From assembly GCA_021808425.1 (NCBI GenBank), contig JAKBBS010000067.1, positions 1 to 16,217 on the forward strand: DNA of 16,217 bases, in the 5' to 3' direction. How positions within the stretch are numbered: position 1 is the first letter of the stretch; each line of letters begins with the position of its first letter. Shown piece by piece: positions 6,790 through 15,476 of this stretch. Under the pieces are notes generated by a model that had not been told where the DNA came from, did no database searches, and saw only the letters and a list, made by a program, of their open reading frames with translations. Source of the stretch: Actinomycetes bacterium. Lineage in GTDB: Bacteria > Actinomycetota > Acidimicrobiia > Acidimicrobiales > Palsa-688. The position numbers were made by a program, and so were the translations under genes.

Positions 6790-8459
6790 GCAACTGGTAC
6801 CAGAACGCGGTCTTCTACGAGATCCTTGTAAGAGGCTTCTACGACGCGAACGGCGACGGGACCGGCGACCTCGCAGGCGTGACCTCCAAGCTCGACTACC
6901 TCGAATGGCTCGGAGTCGACTGCCTTTGGTTGCTCCCGTTCTACCAGTCCCCGCTTCGAGACGGCGGCTACGACATCAGCGACTTCTGGACGATCCTCCC
7001 CGAGTACGGGGATCTCGCCGATGCCGTCGAGCTCGTCGAGGAGGCGCACCGGCGCGGGATACGCATCATCGCCGACCTGGTAATGAACCACACCTCCGAC
7101 CAGCACCCGTGGTTCCAGGAGTCAAGGCAGGGGACGAACAACGCCAAGTCCGACTGGTACGTGTGGCGCGACACCGACGACGAGTACCTCGACGCGAGGG
7201 TTATCTTCGTCGACACCGAGAAGTCGAACTGGACTTTCGACGCGCTGCGTGGCCAGTACTACTGGCACCGCTTTTTCGCTCACCAGCCGGACCTCAACTA
7301 CGCGAACCCCGAAGTCGCCGACACGATGATCGACGTCTGCCGGTACTGGCTCGACATCGGACTCGACGGCTTCCGTCTCGACGCGGTCCCTTATCTCTTC
7401 GAGCGGGACGGGACGAACTGCGAGAACCTTCCCGAGACTCACGAGTACCTCCGACGTCTTCGCAAAGAGGTGGACGCCCTTTACCCGGGCCGGGTTCTCT
7501 TGGCGGAGGCCAACCAGTGGCCCGAGGATGTCGTGTCGTATTTCGGTGACGGCGACGAGTGCCAGATGTGCTTCCACTTCCCCGTGATGCCCCGCATGTT
7601 CATGGCGGTACGTCGCGAGCAGCGTTACCCGATCTCGGAGATTCTTGCTCGCACTCCCGAGATACCCCAGGGCTGCCAGTGGGGAATCTTCCTTCGCAAC
7701 CATGACGAGCTGACCCTCGAGATGGTATCCGACGAGGAGCGCGATTACATGTGGGCGGAGTATGCGAAGGATCCCCGGATGAAACGCAACATCGGCATCG
7801 GGCGTCGTCTCGCGCCCCTCGTCGACAACGACAGGCGGGTCGCGGAACTGCTGCACGCGTTGCTGTTCTCGTTCCCCGGGTCGCCGATCCTCTACTACGG
7901 CGACGAGATCTCGATGGGAGACAACATCTACCTCGGGGACCGCGACGGTGTGCGGACGCCGATGCAGTGGTCGCCTGACCGCAACGGCGGCTTCAGCGGA
8001 GCCGACTTCGCGCAGCTGTACCTGCCGCCCCTGATGGACCCGGTGTACGGCTACCAGACGGTCAACGTCGAAGCCCAGATGCGCAATCCCAGCTCTTTCC
8101 TGCACTGGATGAAGCGGATGCTCGAGGTTCGCCGCCAGCACCCCGTGTTCGGGACCGGATCGTTCGAGGTTCTGAGCACGGACAACCCGTCGGTGCTCGC
8201 CTACGTCCGCACTCTCGCGACGGACTGTTTGGAGCCTTCAGGGGAGGGGGTATCACTCGACGTGGTGCTTTGCGTCTGCAACCTGTCCAAACTCGCGCAA
8301 CCCGCCGAGTTGGCGCTTGGCCGGTGGGCGGGCCGCACGCCGGTGGAGCTGATGGGCCGGGTGCCGTTCCCGAGGATCGGCGAGGAGTCGTACTTCGTGA
8401 CCCTAGCCCCCTACGGCTTCTACTGGTTCGAGCTGTCCGACTTGACCCCGGTCAGCTGA
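6786..8459 (+). CDS. treS: Trehalose synthase (maltose alpha-D-glucosyltransferase)
   Basis: A 557-residue GH13 intramolecular isomerase interconverting trehalose and maltose; in this pathway it supplies maltose to Pep2. It begins [19 protein letters not shown], the classic TreS opening, followed by [25 protein letters not shown] and [14 protein letters not shown]. Catalytic residues by motif are nucleophile D199 ([10 protein letters not shown]), acid/base E241 ([11 protein letters not shown]) and D307 ([11 protein letters not shown]); a C-terminal beta domain follows. It lacks the roughly 30-residue N-terminal extension of the mycobacterial enzyme. The GTG at 6786 overlaps the glgE stop by 4 nt (GTGA) with no clear ribosome-binding site, which points to translational coupling. 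In-frame codons continue upstream to 6498, but there they are only a shadow of glgE. The protein is a TreS without a fused maltokinase domain; the kinase is the next gene. Confidence 0.96.
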   Translation: MSNWYQNAVFYEILVRGFYDANGDGTGDLAGVTSKLDYLEWLGVDCLWLLPFYQSPLRDGGYDISDFWTILPEYGDLADAVELVEEAHRRGIRIIADLVMNHTSDQHPWFQESRQGTNNAKSDWYVWRDTDDEYLDARVIFVDTEKSNWTFDALRGQYYWHRFFAHQPDLNYANPEVADTMIDVCRYWLDIGLDGFRLDAVPYLFERDGTNCENLPETHEYLRRLRKEVDALYPGRVLLAEANQWPEDVVSYFGDGDECQMCFHFPVMPRMFMAVRREQRYPISEILARTPEIPQGCQWGIFLRNHDELTLEMVSDEERDYMWAEYAKDPRMKRNIGIGRRLAPLVDNDRRVAELLHALLFSFPGSPILYYGDEISMGDNIYLGDRDGVRTPMQWSPDRNGGFSGADFAQLYLPPLMDPVYGYQTVNVEAQMRNPSSFLHWMKRMLEVRRQHPVFGTGSFEVLSTDNPSVLAYVRTLATDCLEPSGEGVSLDVVLCVCNLSKLAQPAELALGRWAGRTPVELMGRVPFPRIGEESYFVTLAPYGFYWFELSDLTPVS

Positions 8460-9880
8460 TGGCCTCCGGCGAGACCCGCGAGGAGTGGGTCGACGAGGCC
8501 GTCTCGAACTTGGGCGACTACCTCGCGGGCCAGCGCTGGTTCCACGCAGCGCAGCCCGTCCTGCGGGGAGAAGCTCATGTCGTGAGGGCCGCCCAGCTGC
8601 CGGACACTTCGCCCCCTTTGTGGCAGGTGCTGGTCGGGGTCGGTGACGACACGTACCAGTTGATCCTCGCCCCCCGCTCAGTCAACGGTGCTGATGGAGG
8701 TGCCGTCCCGGCCGACGCAGATCCGAGCGGCGTCTCGGCGAGGAGCCTGATCGCTTCCGTTGGAGACGTAGAAGTTCACGATGTCCTGAGCGACCCGCAG
8801 ATGGCGCTTGCGCTGCTGGAGAGCATCTCCGGGGGGTCCGAGAGCGCTGAACGGTGCCGTCTCTTGAGCGCCGAGCAGTCGAACACGTCCCTGATATTCG
8901 ACGACCGCCTCATACTCAAGGTGTTCAGGCGGTTGCGGAGCGGCCGGAACCCCGACGCGGAGGTAACTTCAGCTTTGGCGGCGACCGGGTTCGCGAACGT
9001 TGCCACCCCTTTGGTGGAGTGGAGAGACGACGAGTACGACTTCGCCTTCGGCCAGACGTTTCTCAACGGGGGCAGCGAAGGATGGGCTCTGGCTCTTGCC
9101 TCTCTGCGTGATTTCTACAGCTTCCACGCCGATTCCCCGGGCAACGGACCGGGGGAGGCCGGCGGGGACTTCGGCCCTGAGGCCGCCCGGCTCGGCCAGG
9201 TGACCGCCAAGATGCACCTGCACTTGGCCCAGGCCTACCCGCCGGTGGCAAACGAAGACGCGGCTTCGACGTGGCTTACGCTCCTCCGATCGATCCGGGC
9301 CCGCCTTGCCGCCGCATCTGAAACTCTCGGCCGCGACCTGGAGGGCCTCGTCGCCGGCCTCCTCGAACGGGTTGCGAACCTGGAAGGCCCTGGGCCGGCC
9401 ATGAGGGTCCACGGAGACCTGCATCTCGGCCAGGTTATGAGAACCGACCTCGGGTGGTTCGTGCTGGACTTCGAGGGCGAACCTGATCGGCCCTTATCCG
9501 AGAGGCTCGCGCCTGCCTCCCCGCTCAAGGACGTCGCCGGAATGCTGCGGTCGCTGCATTACGCGTCGCGTTACTCCCTCGGCGAGCGCGACAGATCGGA
9601 GTGGCCCCACCTGAGCTCCGCGGCCCTCGCCTGGGAGTTGCGAAACCGGGAGGAGTTCCTCGCCGGCTACGAGGGTGAGTCGGGTATCGAGGTGCTCCTG
9701 CCCGACGCGTACACCATGTCAGATGTCATGTCGATCTACGAGCTCGACAAGGCGCTATACGAGTTGGACTACGAGCTGGCCCACCGCCCGGAATGGGTCG
9801 ATATTCCGATCGATGCGCTGGAAAGGTTGGGATTGCCCGATGAGCGAGGAATCGACGATGGCGGTGCGCTCCCGTGGTAG
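8459..9880 (+). CDS. pep2: Maltokinase
   Basis: A 473-residue ATP-dependent maltokinase (also called mak) that makes alpha-maltose-1-phosphate, the GlgE donor. The N-terminal cap carries LGDYLAGQRWFHAA, the QRWF signature of the family. The C-terminal lobe has an aminoglycoside-phosphotransferase-like fold with the catalytic loop VHGDLHLGQV (D320) and the metal-binding LDFEGEP (D337), then a helical tail (IYELDKALYELDYELAHRPEW). Length is close to mycobacterial maltokinases. The ATG shares its A with the treS stop (TGATG), a 1-nt overlap, so the two should be made together. Characterised TreS and Pep2 proteins form a complex, and adjacency here fits that. In-frame sequence extends upstream to 8270 but lies inside treS and has no family similarity. 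Confidence 0.93.
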   Translation: MASGETREEWVDEAVSNLGDYLAGQRWFHAAQPVLRGEAHVVRAAQLPDTSPPLWQVLVGVGDDTYQLILAPRSVNGADGGAVPADADPSGVSARSLIASVGDVEVHDVLSDPQMALALLESISGGSESAERCRLLSAEQSNTSLIFDDRLILKVFRRLRSGRNPDAEVTSALAATGFANVATPLVEWRDDEYDFAFGQTFLNGGSEGWALALASLRDFYSFHADSPGNGPGEAGGDFGPEAARLGQVTAKMHLHLAQAYPPVANEDAASTWLTLLRSIRARLAAASETLGRDLEGLVAGLLERVANLEGPGPAMRVHGDLHLGQVMRTDLGWFVLDFEGEPDRPLSERLAPASPLKDVAGMLRSLHYASRYSLGERDRSEWPHLSSAALAWELRNREEFLAGYEGESGIEVLLPDAYTMSDVMSIYELDKALYELDYELAHRPEWVDIPIDALERLGLPDERGIDDGGALPW

Positions 9881-12126
9881 GTGAGCAGGCCGCGGCAGTG
9901 CAGGGAACGGACCTCCTGCTAAGCGGAAGGCACGGCGACCCGCACCAGTTCCTCGGCCGTCACGGTTCAACTGTGCGCGCCTACAGGCCGGGCGCCCTCG
10001 AGATGAGGCTCCTCCGCCCCGGTGTGGCACCGGTCGAAATGAAGATGATCCATCCGGCGGGCCTCTTCGAGACGAGCGAAGCAAAGGCTTCCGGGAGCGA
10101 GGGGGCGGGGGCCTACGAACTGGAAGCCGCGTACGGCACAGGTCCGGACAGGCGGACCTACCGGTTCCATGACCCGTACTCGGCGTGGCCCACCCTCGGC
10201 GAAGTGGACCTCCACCTCTTCGGCGAGGGCCGCCACCACCGCCTCTGGGAGGTGCTTGGCGCCCACCGGCGCGTCCATGAGGGCGTCGCCGGTACCGCGT
10301 TCGCTGTGTGGGCACCGAACGCCAGGTCGGTCCGGGTGGTAGGCGACTGGAATTTCTGGGACGGACGCGTCCATCCGATGCGGTCCCTCGGAGCGTCAGG
10401 AGTTTGGGAGATCTTCGTCCCGGGGGTCGAGGCGGGCGCGCGCTACAAGTACGAGATCCTCACAGCTGACGGCACACTCAGGCCCAAGACGGATCCGATG
10501 GCGTTGTCGATGGAGCTTCCTCCCGCCACGGCGAGCGTCGTCACCGCCGAGTCGGAGTACCCGTGGGGCGACGGGGAGTGGATGCGACAGCGCCGGGAGG
10601 GCGACCTCCTGCACCAGGCGATCTCTGTCTACGAGATGCATCTCGGATCGTGGCGTTTTACGACGGGCGAGGACGGCAAGGCGCGCCCTCTCAACTACCG
10701 GGAGCTCGCGGAGGTTCTCCCGGCGTACCTCGGCGACCTCGGGTTCACTCACGTGGAGTTCATGCCGATCGCGGAGCATCCTTTTTCCGGATCCTGGGGC
10801 TACCAAGTCTCGGGGTATTACGCGCCCACCTCCCGCTACGGGAACCCCGACGATCTGCGCTTCCTGATCGATGCTCTCCACCGAGCCGGCATCGGGGTGA
10901 TCGTCGACTGGGTTCCCGCCCACTTTCCCAAGGACGATTTCGCTTTGGCCCGCTTCGACGGCACGGCGCTCTACGAGCACGCCGATCCCCGCCAGGGGGA
11001 ACACCCGGACTGGGGAACCCTGATCTTCAACTTCGGCCGCAACGAGGTCCGCAACTTCCTCGTCGCAAACGCCCTCTACTGGGTGCAGGAGTTCCACGTC
11101 GACGCGCTGCGAGTCGACGCGGTTGCCTCCATGCTCTACCTCGACTACTCCCGCAAGGCCGGTGAATGGGTCCCGAACCGCTTCGGCGGCCGCGAGGACC
11201 TCGAAGCTGTCGCGTTCGTCAAAGAAGTCAACACGGTTCTCTTCGGGGAGCACCCCGGTGCGACGGTCATAGCGGAAGAGTCGACGTCTTGGCCCGGCGT
11301 TTCACGGCCTGTCTACCTGGGCGGCCTCGGGTTCGGGTTCAAGTGGAACATGGGCTGGATGCACGACACGCTCGACTACTTCCATCATGACCCGATCCAC
11401 CGCCGCTACCATCACGGCGAACTGACATTCGGGCTGCTGTACGCGTGGTCGGAGAACTTCGTGTTACCCCTCTCACACGACGAGGTGGTGCACGGCAAAG
11501 GCTCCCTACTCAACAAGATGCCCGGCGACCGCTGGCAGCAGCTCGCGAACCTGCGTGCCCTCTACGGCTGGATGTGGGCCCACCCGGGCAAGCAGCTTGT
11601 CTTCATGGGCGCCGAGTTCGCCCCGGAGCGGGAGTGGGACCACAACAGTGAACTCGACTGGTGGATCCTGGACCACTGGGAGCAGCACCGAGGCGTCCGG
11701 GACCTGCTTCGGGAGCTGAACGGCGTTTACCGGAACCACCCTGCGCTCTGGCAGGCTGACGACGTGGCGGCCGGTTTCGAGTGGATCGGCGCCGACGACT
11801 CCGACCAGAGCGTCCTGTCCTTCCTGCGCAAGTCGACAGTGTCAGCCGACGCCTTGATCAACGGAGCGGCGGCAGACTCGGCCAGGGAAGTGCTTTGCGT
11901 CGCGAACCTGACGCCAGTGGTGCGCCACGACTACCGCGTGGGGATGCCCGGGCCGGGCGCCTGGAGGGAGATCCTCAACACCGACGAAACCCGATGGGGC
12001 GGAAGTGGCGTGACCGGCCCCGACGAAAGGCACTGCGAGCCTGTCGCCTGGGGTGGTCGACCCTGGTCGATGGAGTTGACGTTGCCTCCGCTCGGAGTGG
12101 TCTGGCTGGCGCCTCTCAGGCGTTAG
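9874..12126 (+). CDS. glgB: 1,4-alpha-glucan branching enzyme
   Basis: A 750-residue GH13 branching enzyme that cuts alpha-1,4 chains and rejoins them as alpha-1,6 branches. The order is an actinobacterial N1 domain (LLLSGRHGDPHQFLGRH to about residue 110), a CBM48 domain (VAGTAFAVWAPNARSVRVVG to about 220), the catalytic barrel and a C-terminal beta domain. The catalytic triad by motif is D415 (LRVDAVASMLY), E468 (AEESTSWPG) and D536 (LSHDEVVHGK); the spacings between these residues equal those of E. coli GlgB. The GTG at 9874 overlaps the pep2 stop by 7 nt and gives the expected N-terminus; a downstream in-frame GTG at 9898 is a weaker alternative. It is last in the glgE run. Its 3' end overlaps convergent galT by 11 bp, leaving no room for a terminator of its own between the genes. 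Confidence 0.95.
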   Translation: MVGEQAAAVQGTDLLLSGRHGDPHQFLGRHGSTVRAYRPGALEMRLLRPGVAPVEMKMIHPAGLFETSEAKASGSEGAGAYELEAAYGTGPDRRTYRFHDPYSAWPTLGEVDLHLFGEGRHHRLWEVLGAHRRVHEGVAGTAFAVWAPNARSVRVVGDWNFWDGRVHPMRSLGASGVWEIFVPGVEAGARYKYEILTADGTLRPKTDPMALSMELPPATASVVTAESEYPWGDGEWMRQRREGDLLHQAISVYEMHLGSWRFTTGEDGKARPLNYRELAEVLPAYLGDLGFTHVEFMPIAEHPFSGSWGYQVSGYYAPTSRYGNPDDLRFLIDALHRAGIGVIVDWVPAHFPKDDFALARFDGTALYEHADPRQGEHPDWGTLIFNFGRNEVRNFLVANALYWVQEFHVDALRVDAVASMLYLDYSRKAGEWVPNRFGGREDLEAVAFVKEVNTVLFGEHPGATVIAEESTSWPGVSRPVYLGGLGFGFKWNMGWMHDTLDYFHHDPIHRRYHHGELTFGLLYAWSENFVLPLSHDEVVHGKGSLLNKMPGDRWQQLANLRALYGWMWAHPGKQLVFMGAEFAPEREWDHNSELDWWILDHWEQHRGVRDLLRELNGVYRNHPALWQADDVAAGFEWIGADDSDQSVLSFLRKSTVSADALINGAAADSAREVLCVANLTPVVRHDYRVGMPGPGAWREILNTDETRWGGSGVTGPDERHCEPVAWGGRPWSMELTLPPLGVVWLAPLRR

Positions 12127-13102
12127 CGGCGATAGCGCTGCGCAGGTCCAACGTGGCGCGCTCGGGGGGAGTGACGTTGATAAGGACCCCCGAGCCCATC
12201 TCGAAGCCACCACGCGTCGAGATCTTCGGCACCACATGCACGTGCCAGTGGAACTCCGATCGCGTCCTGAAAGGCGCCGAGTGGAACATCAGGTTGTAGG
12301 CGACGTCGCCCACGCTCGAACGCAGAGCGGAGAGCGCTCGAGCCACTGACGCGGCGACCGAGCCGAGGTCGTCGTCTGTGGCGTCGTGAAGGTGCGTCTC
12401 GTGTCGGCGCGGCACCAGCAGCATCTCGTAGGGGGTGCCGCTCCAAAAAGGGGCGATCGTCATCACGGCATCGTCGGCGTGCACGATCCGCACCCCGGCT
12501 TCCTCCTCGGCGTCGATGGCCGCGCAGAGTAGGCAGTTACCCTGGAATCGCGCGAAGCCGGCGAGCTCGTGTGCTGCTTCACCGGGGATGAAAGGCGTGG
12601 ACAGCAACTGGCCGTGCGGGTGTTCGACCGACGCACCTGCCTCCCGGCCCGAGTTGACCACCGCCTGGCTGTAGCGCAGGCCGGGCGACGCCGAATGCTC
12701 GAGCATCCGCTGTTTGATCGCAGCGGTTATCAAAGCCGCCTCGTCGGGGCTCAAGTCGGCCCAGCTCACGTCGTGGCGGTCCGAAAGGACTATCACCTCG
12801 TGCGCCCCGCTAGCGGGAGCTTCGGTAAAAAGTGGGCCGAGATGGCTGACCACCATCGGCTCGCTCCCGCTGAATGCCGGGTACAGGTTGGGGAGAACCC
12901 TGACCTGCCAGCGCCCGTCGGGCCTTCCGAGCTCCATGATGGGCGGAAGGGCGGGCGGGGTGCTGGGGCAGAACGGGCAGGGGCGCATGGGGTCGTCTTC
13001 GACGGGAAGGCGTCTCGGCAGGAAGTCTGACGGGCGTTGCGCACGCTCGCCGGCGATGACGACCCACCGGCCGGTCAGCGGGTCCAGCCTGAGGTCGCTC
13101 AC
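12116..13102 (-). CDS. galT: Galactose-1-phosphate uridylyltransferase (GalT family)
   Basis: A 328-residue HIT-superfamily nucleotidyltransferase expected to exchange UMP between UDP-glucose and galactose-1-phosphate. Visible are LRLDPLTGRWVVIAGERA at the N-terminus, a CPFC zinc pair (C42, C45), HEVIV (H101, probable zinc ligand), the active-site VEHPHGQ with zinc-ligand H161 and nucleophile H163, and FHWHVHVVPK near the C-terminus matching the second metal-site histidines. I start it at the GTG at 13102; codons upstream to 13189 are open but have no family similarity. No clear TANNNT box sits 6-7 nt upstream, unlike other operon heads here. No galK or galE is adjacent. Related GalT-like enzymes act on ADP-glucose, so an alternative nucleotide-sugar substrate is possible in this glycogen setting. 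Confidence 0.9.
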   Translation of the reverse strand: MSDLRLDPLTGRWVVIAGERAQRPSDFLPRRLPVEDDPMRPCPFCPSTPPALPPIMELGRPDGRWQVRVLPNLYPAFSGSEPMVVSHLGPLFTEAPASGAHEVIVLSDRHDVSWADLSPDEAALITAAIKQRMLEHSASPGLRYSQAVVNSGREAGASVEHPHGQLLSTPFIPGEAAHELAGFARFQGNCLLCAAIDAEEEAGVRIVHADDAVMTIAPFWSGTPYEMLLVPRRHETHLHDATDDDLGSVAASVARALSALRSSVGDVAYNLMFHSAPFRTRSEFHWHVHVVPKISTRGGFEMGSGVLINVTPPERATLDLRSAIAANA

Positions 13103-13163
13103 GTCGCTAAAGGTTGGCAGAGTCCAATAAGCACACCTCGACGGTAGTCCTCCCCGCAAGTCA

Positions 13164-13173
13164 TGGCGCGCCA
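13164..13173. promoter_or_regulatory. 10-bp palindrome in the galT/iscS divergent region
   Basis: TGGCGCGCCA is perfectly symmetric and centred about 34 bp upstream of the predicted iscS start, where a -35 box would lie. Such a short GC-only core can easily arise by chance in this base composition, so an operator role is tentative. Confidence 0.2.
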
Positions 13174-13189
13174 CCGCCTCTTGGGCCAC

Positions 13190-13195
13190 TACGCT
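13190..13195 (+). promoter_or_regulatory. -10-like hexamer TACGCT, likely leaderless promoter of iscS-mnmA
   Basis: TACGCT (TANNNT) ends 7 nt before the GTG at 13203. There is no Shine-Dalgarno sequence before that GTG. The arrangement matches the boxes before the M20 gene, glgP, glgE and ligA. Confidence 0.5.
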
Positions 13196-13202
13196 CGGCT
13201 GT

Positions 13203-14402
13203 GTGCAGGTCTATCTCGACCATGCCGCCGGTGGCCCGCCGCACCCAGCTGCGGTTGAGGCCATGGTTGGATGGCTGTCAAACGGCTACGGGAACCCCTC
13301 GGGCGCGCACCATGTCTCGCGCCTGGCGCGCAAGGCGATCGACGACGCCAGGGATGAGGTAGCTGGCTTTCTCGGGTTCACGTCCGGGGGGATCATCTTC
13401 ACCTCCGGGGGCACCGAGGCCGACAACCTGGCCGTGCTCGGGCCTCTCGCTGATCGCCGAGGCGCCATTGTGGCAAGCGCCGTGGAGCACCCCGCCGTCC
13501 TCGAAGCAGCCCGGGCGTCCGGGCGCGAGGTGCGCCTGCTCGGCGTCGGGGAGGACGGGCTGGCGGACCTTGATCAGCTCAGCCGACTCTTGGACGGCGA
13601 CGTTGCTTTAGTGTCGGTGCAGGCCGCGAACCATGAGACCGGTGTGCTCCAGGACCTCGAAGCGATCGCGCGGAGAGTGCGCCGCCGCTCCCCCGGGGCA
13701 CTGTTTCACAGTGACGCTGTCCAGGCCGCCCCGTGGATGGACCTGCCGTCTGTCCTGCGCTGCGTCGACATGGCGTCGGTGAGCGGCCACAAGCTCGGCG
13801 GCCCCCAGGGAGTGGGTGTGCTGGCGGTCCGACCCCACGTCGCGCTTTCGCCGGTCATTCACGGCGGAGGCCAGGAACGCCGTCGCCGCAGCGGTACGCA
13901 GAACGTCGCCGCTGCGATAGGGCTGGCCGCAGCGATGAGGGCCCGCAGCGCGCTGCGCGCTGACGGCGACGTTACCGGCGCTCGGGTTGCGGCGCTTCGT
14001 GACAGGTTGTGTGCGACGATGCTTGGCGCTGTTCCTGACGCGGTTGCGAGCGGTGTAGGCGTAGCGCGTGTGCCTGGGCATTGCCATATGCGTTTTCCCG
14101 GGGTGGAGGCAGAAGCGCTGCTGTTCCTCCTAGACGAGGCTGGTGTCTGTGCTTCCGCCGGTGCTGCGTGCGCAAGCGGCGCGTTCGAGCCGAGCCCGGT
14201 CCTGATGGCGATGGGGGTGTCTAAGCGGGAGGCCGGCTCGTGCCTGCGGCTCACGCTCGGCCCGGATATTTCCGGCGAGGAGGTCGATTTCGCTGCAGCG
14301 GCGATCGTGTCGTGCGTGACGCGCCTCGCGAGAGTGCAGAGGGTTGGCGCGTATGCGGCCGCCGAGCATGACGCCGCCGAGCGCAAGGTGCTGGCCAGAT
14401 GA
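13203..14402 (+). CDS. iscS: Cysteine desulfurase (NifS/IscS-like), probable sulfur donor to MnmA
   Basis: A 399-residue class V, PLP-dependent cysteine desulfurase that converts cysteine to alanine and carries the sulfur as a persulfide. Visible are VYLDHAAGGPPHPAA at the N-terminus (the usual AATTP is AAGGP here), GNPSGAHH, FTSGGTEADNLAV, VQAANHETG, HSDAVQA, the PLP lysine K197 in SGHKLGGPQGVG, the GTQNVA motif, and the catalytic cysteine C323 in GAACASGAFEPSPVL, which marks the IscS/NifS group rather than SufS. The GTG start follows TACGCT by 7 nt. Its stop overlaps the mnmA start (ATGA), as for dedicated desulfurase-MnmA pairs such as YrvO-MnmA in Bacillus. No iscU or sufBCD is nearby, so tRNA thiolation is the best-supported role; Fe-S supply is not excluded. 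Confidence 0.92.
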   Translation: MQVYLDHAAGGPPHPAAVEAMVGWLSNGYGNPSGAHHVSRLARKAIDDARDEVAGFLGFTSGGIIFTSGGTEADNLAVLGPLADRRGAIVASAVEHPAVLEAARASGREVRLLGVGEDGLADLDQLSRLLDGDVALVSVQAANHETGVLQDLEAIARRVRRRSPGALFHSDAVQAAPWMDLPSVLRCVDMASVSGHKLGGPQGVGVLAVRPHVALSPVIHGGGQERRRRSGTQNVAAAIGLAAAMRARSALRADGDVTGARVAALRDRLCATMLGAVPDAVASGVGVARVPGHCHMRFPGVEAEALLFLLDEAGVCASAGAACASGAFEPSPVLMAMGVSKREAGSCLRLTLGPDISGEEVDFAAAAIVSCVTRLARVQRVGAYAAAEHDAAERKVLAR

Positions 14403-15430
14403 AAGTGCTCGTCGCTATGTCGGGAGGTGTCGACTCGTCTGTAGCGGCCGCGCTTGTCGCCGAAGCGGGCCACGAGGTGATCGGCGCGACCATGAAACTT
14501 TGGGGCGGTGAGTCCGATCGTGGGTGCTGCTCGGTTGGCGATGTCGACGACGCTCGCCGCGTCGCGCAGCAGGTGGGCATCAGCCATTACGTGTTCAACT
14601 TCTCCGAGGAGTTCGAGCGGCAGGTGGTCGACCCCTACGTCGAGGGTCACGAGGCGGGCTTGACCCCGAACCCGTGCATCGAATGCAACCGTCACCTCAA
14701 GTTTGACCGGCTACTCCGACGGGCGGATCAGCTCGGCTTCGACGCCGTGGCGACCGGCCACCACGCCAGGATCGCCACGGGAGCCGACGGACGCCCGGCG
14801 CTTCGCCGCAGCGCTGACGCAGCGAAGGACCAGTCGTACGTCCTGCACATGATTACAAGCGACAGGCTGGCGAAGCTGATGTTCCCGATAGGGGAGATGA
14901 CCAAAGCGGAGGTCCGGGCGAAGGCCTCGTCGATGGGCCTGGAGACCGCTTCAAAGCCTGACAGTCAGGACGTCTGCTTCGTTTCAGGCTCGGGAGGGCG
15001 CGAAAAGTTCCTTTCATCACGCATAGCACTCCACCCAGCGCGCGTCGTGGACGAGGACGGCCGTCACCTGGGTGACGTGCCGGCGCTAGAACTGGTGACA
15101 GTCGGGCAGCGCAGAGGGCTCGGTCCGGCGGTCGGGGACCGCTACGCGGTTTCGGTCGATCCTGGTTCGGCAACGGTCACGGTCGCTTCGCCGCAAGCGC
15201 TTCAGGTGACTTCAGTCGCGCTCGGCTCGGTGTCGTGGGTCCACGAGGAGCCCCGCGAGGAGGAGGCGCTCCTCGCCCAGATGAGTGCCCACGGGGCGCC
15301 GGTAGGAGCCAAATGGGATCGGGAAGGTCTCGTCAAGCTCGACGTGGCGGTCCGTCGGGTAGCACCCGGCCAGAGCGTCGTCCTCTACCGGGGGGATCTC
15401 GTCGCCGGGGGCGGCATAGCACTGCCTTAG
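14399..15430 (+). CDS. mnmA: tRNA-specific 2-thiouridylase
   Basis: A 343-residue MnmA/TrmU that adenylates and then thiolates C2 of the wobble uridine U34 in tRNAs for Glu, Gln and Lys. The N-terminal PP-loop is AMSGGVDSSVAAAL (7-14 core), followed by GATMKLWG, the catalytic TPNPCIECNRHLKF (C93), ATGHHARI, KDQSYVL, and the second catalytic cysteine C193 in DSQDVCFV; the central GQRRGLG and C-terminal beta-barrel follow. It is slightly shorter than the E. coli protein. The ATG overlaps the desulfurase stop by 4 nt, and a weak purine stretch (AAGG) lies about 11 nt upstream inside that gene. Coupled expression with its sulfur donor is the likely purpose. The gene ends 58 bp before ligA. Confidence 0.96.
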   Translation: MKVLVAMSGGVDSSVAAALVAEAGHEVIGATMKLWGGESDRGCCSVGDVDDARRVAQQVGISHYVFNFSEEFERQVVDPYVEGHEAGLTPNPCIECNRHLKFDRLLRRADQLGFDAVATGHHARIATGADGRPALRRSADAAKDQSYVLHMITSDRLAKLMFPIGEMTKAEVRAKASSMGLETASKPDSQDVCFVSGSGGREKFLSSRIALHPARVVDEDGRHLGDVPALELVTVGQRRGLGPAVGDRYAVSVDPGSATVTVASPQALQVTSVALGSVSWVHEEPREEEALLAQMSAHGAPVGAKWDREGLVKLDVAVRRVAPGQSVVLYRGDLVAGGGIALP

Positions 15431-15450
15431 CCCAGCGCCTTACCCCGTTA

Positions 15451-15471
15451 GCGCAACGTGCCATCTTGCGC
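15451..15471. promoter_or_regulatory. Inverted repeat upstream of ligA
   Basis: GCGCAA (15451-15456) and TTGCGC (15466-15471) are perfect arms separated by 9 nt. The repeat lies in the 58-bp mnmA-ligA gap, about 18-38 nt upstream of the ligA start. It could be a weak hairpin after mnmA (no T-tract follows) or a site overlapping the ligA promoter. Function is not shown. Confidence 0.25.
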
Positions 15472-15476
15472 CCAGG

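Noticed and set aside
7122..8141. Open frame of about 339 codons antisense to treS
   Set aside because: Same GC-skew shadow effect; the treS frame carries all conserved GH13 motifs.
8270..8458. Upstream in-frame extension of pep2
   Set aside because: It lies in treS; maltokinase similarity begins after the ATG at 8459 that overlaps the treS stop.
13103..13189. N-terminal extension of galT
   Set aside because: GalT similarity starts at SDLRLDPLTGRW right after the GTG at 13102; the 29 residues upstream match nothing expected.
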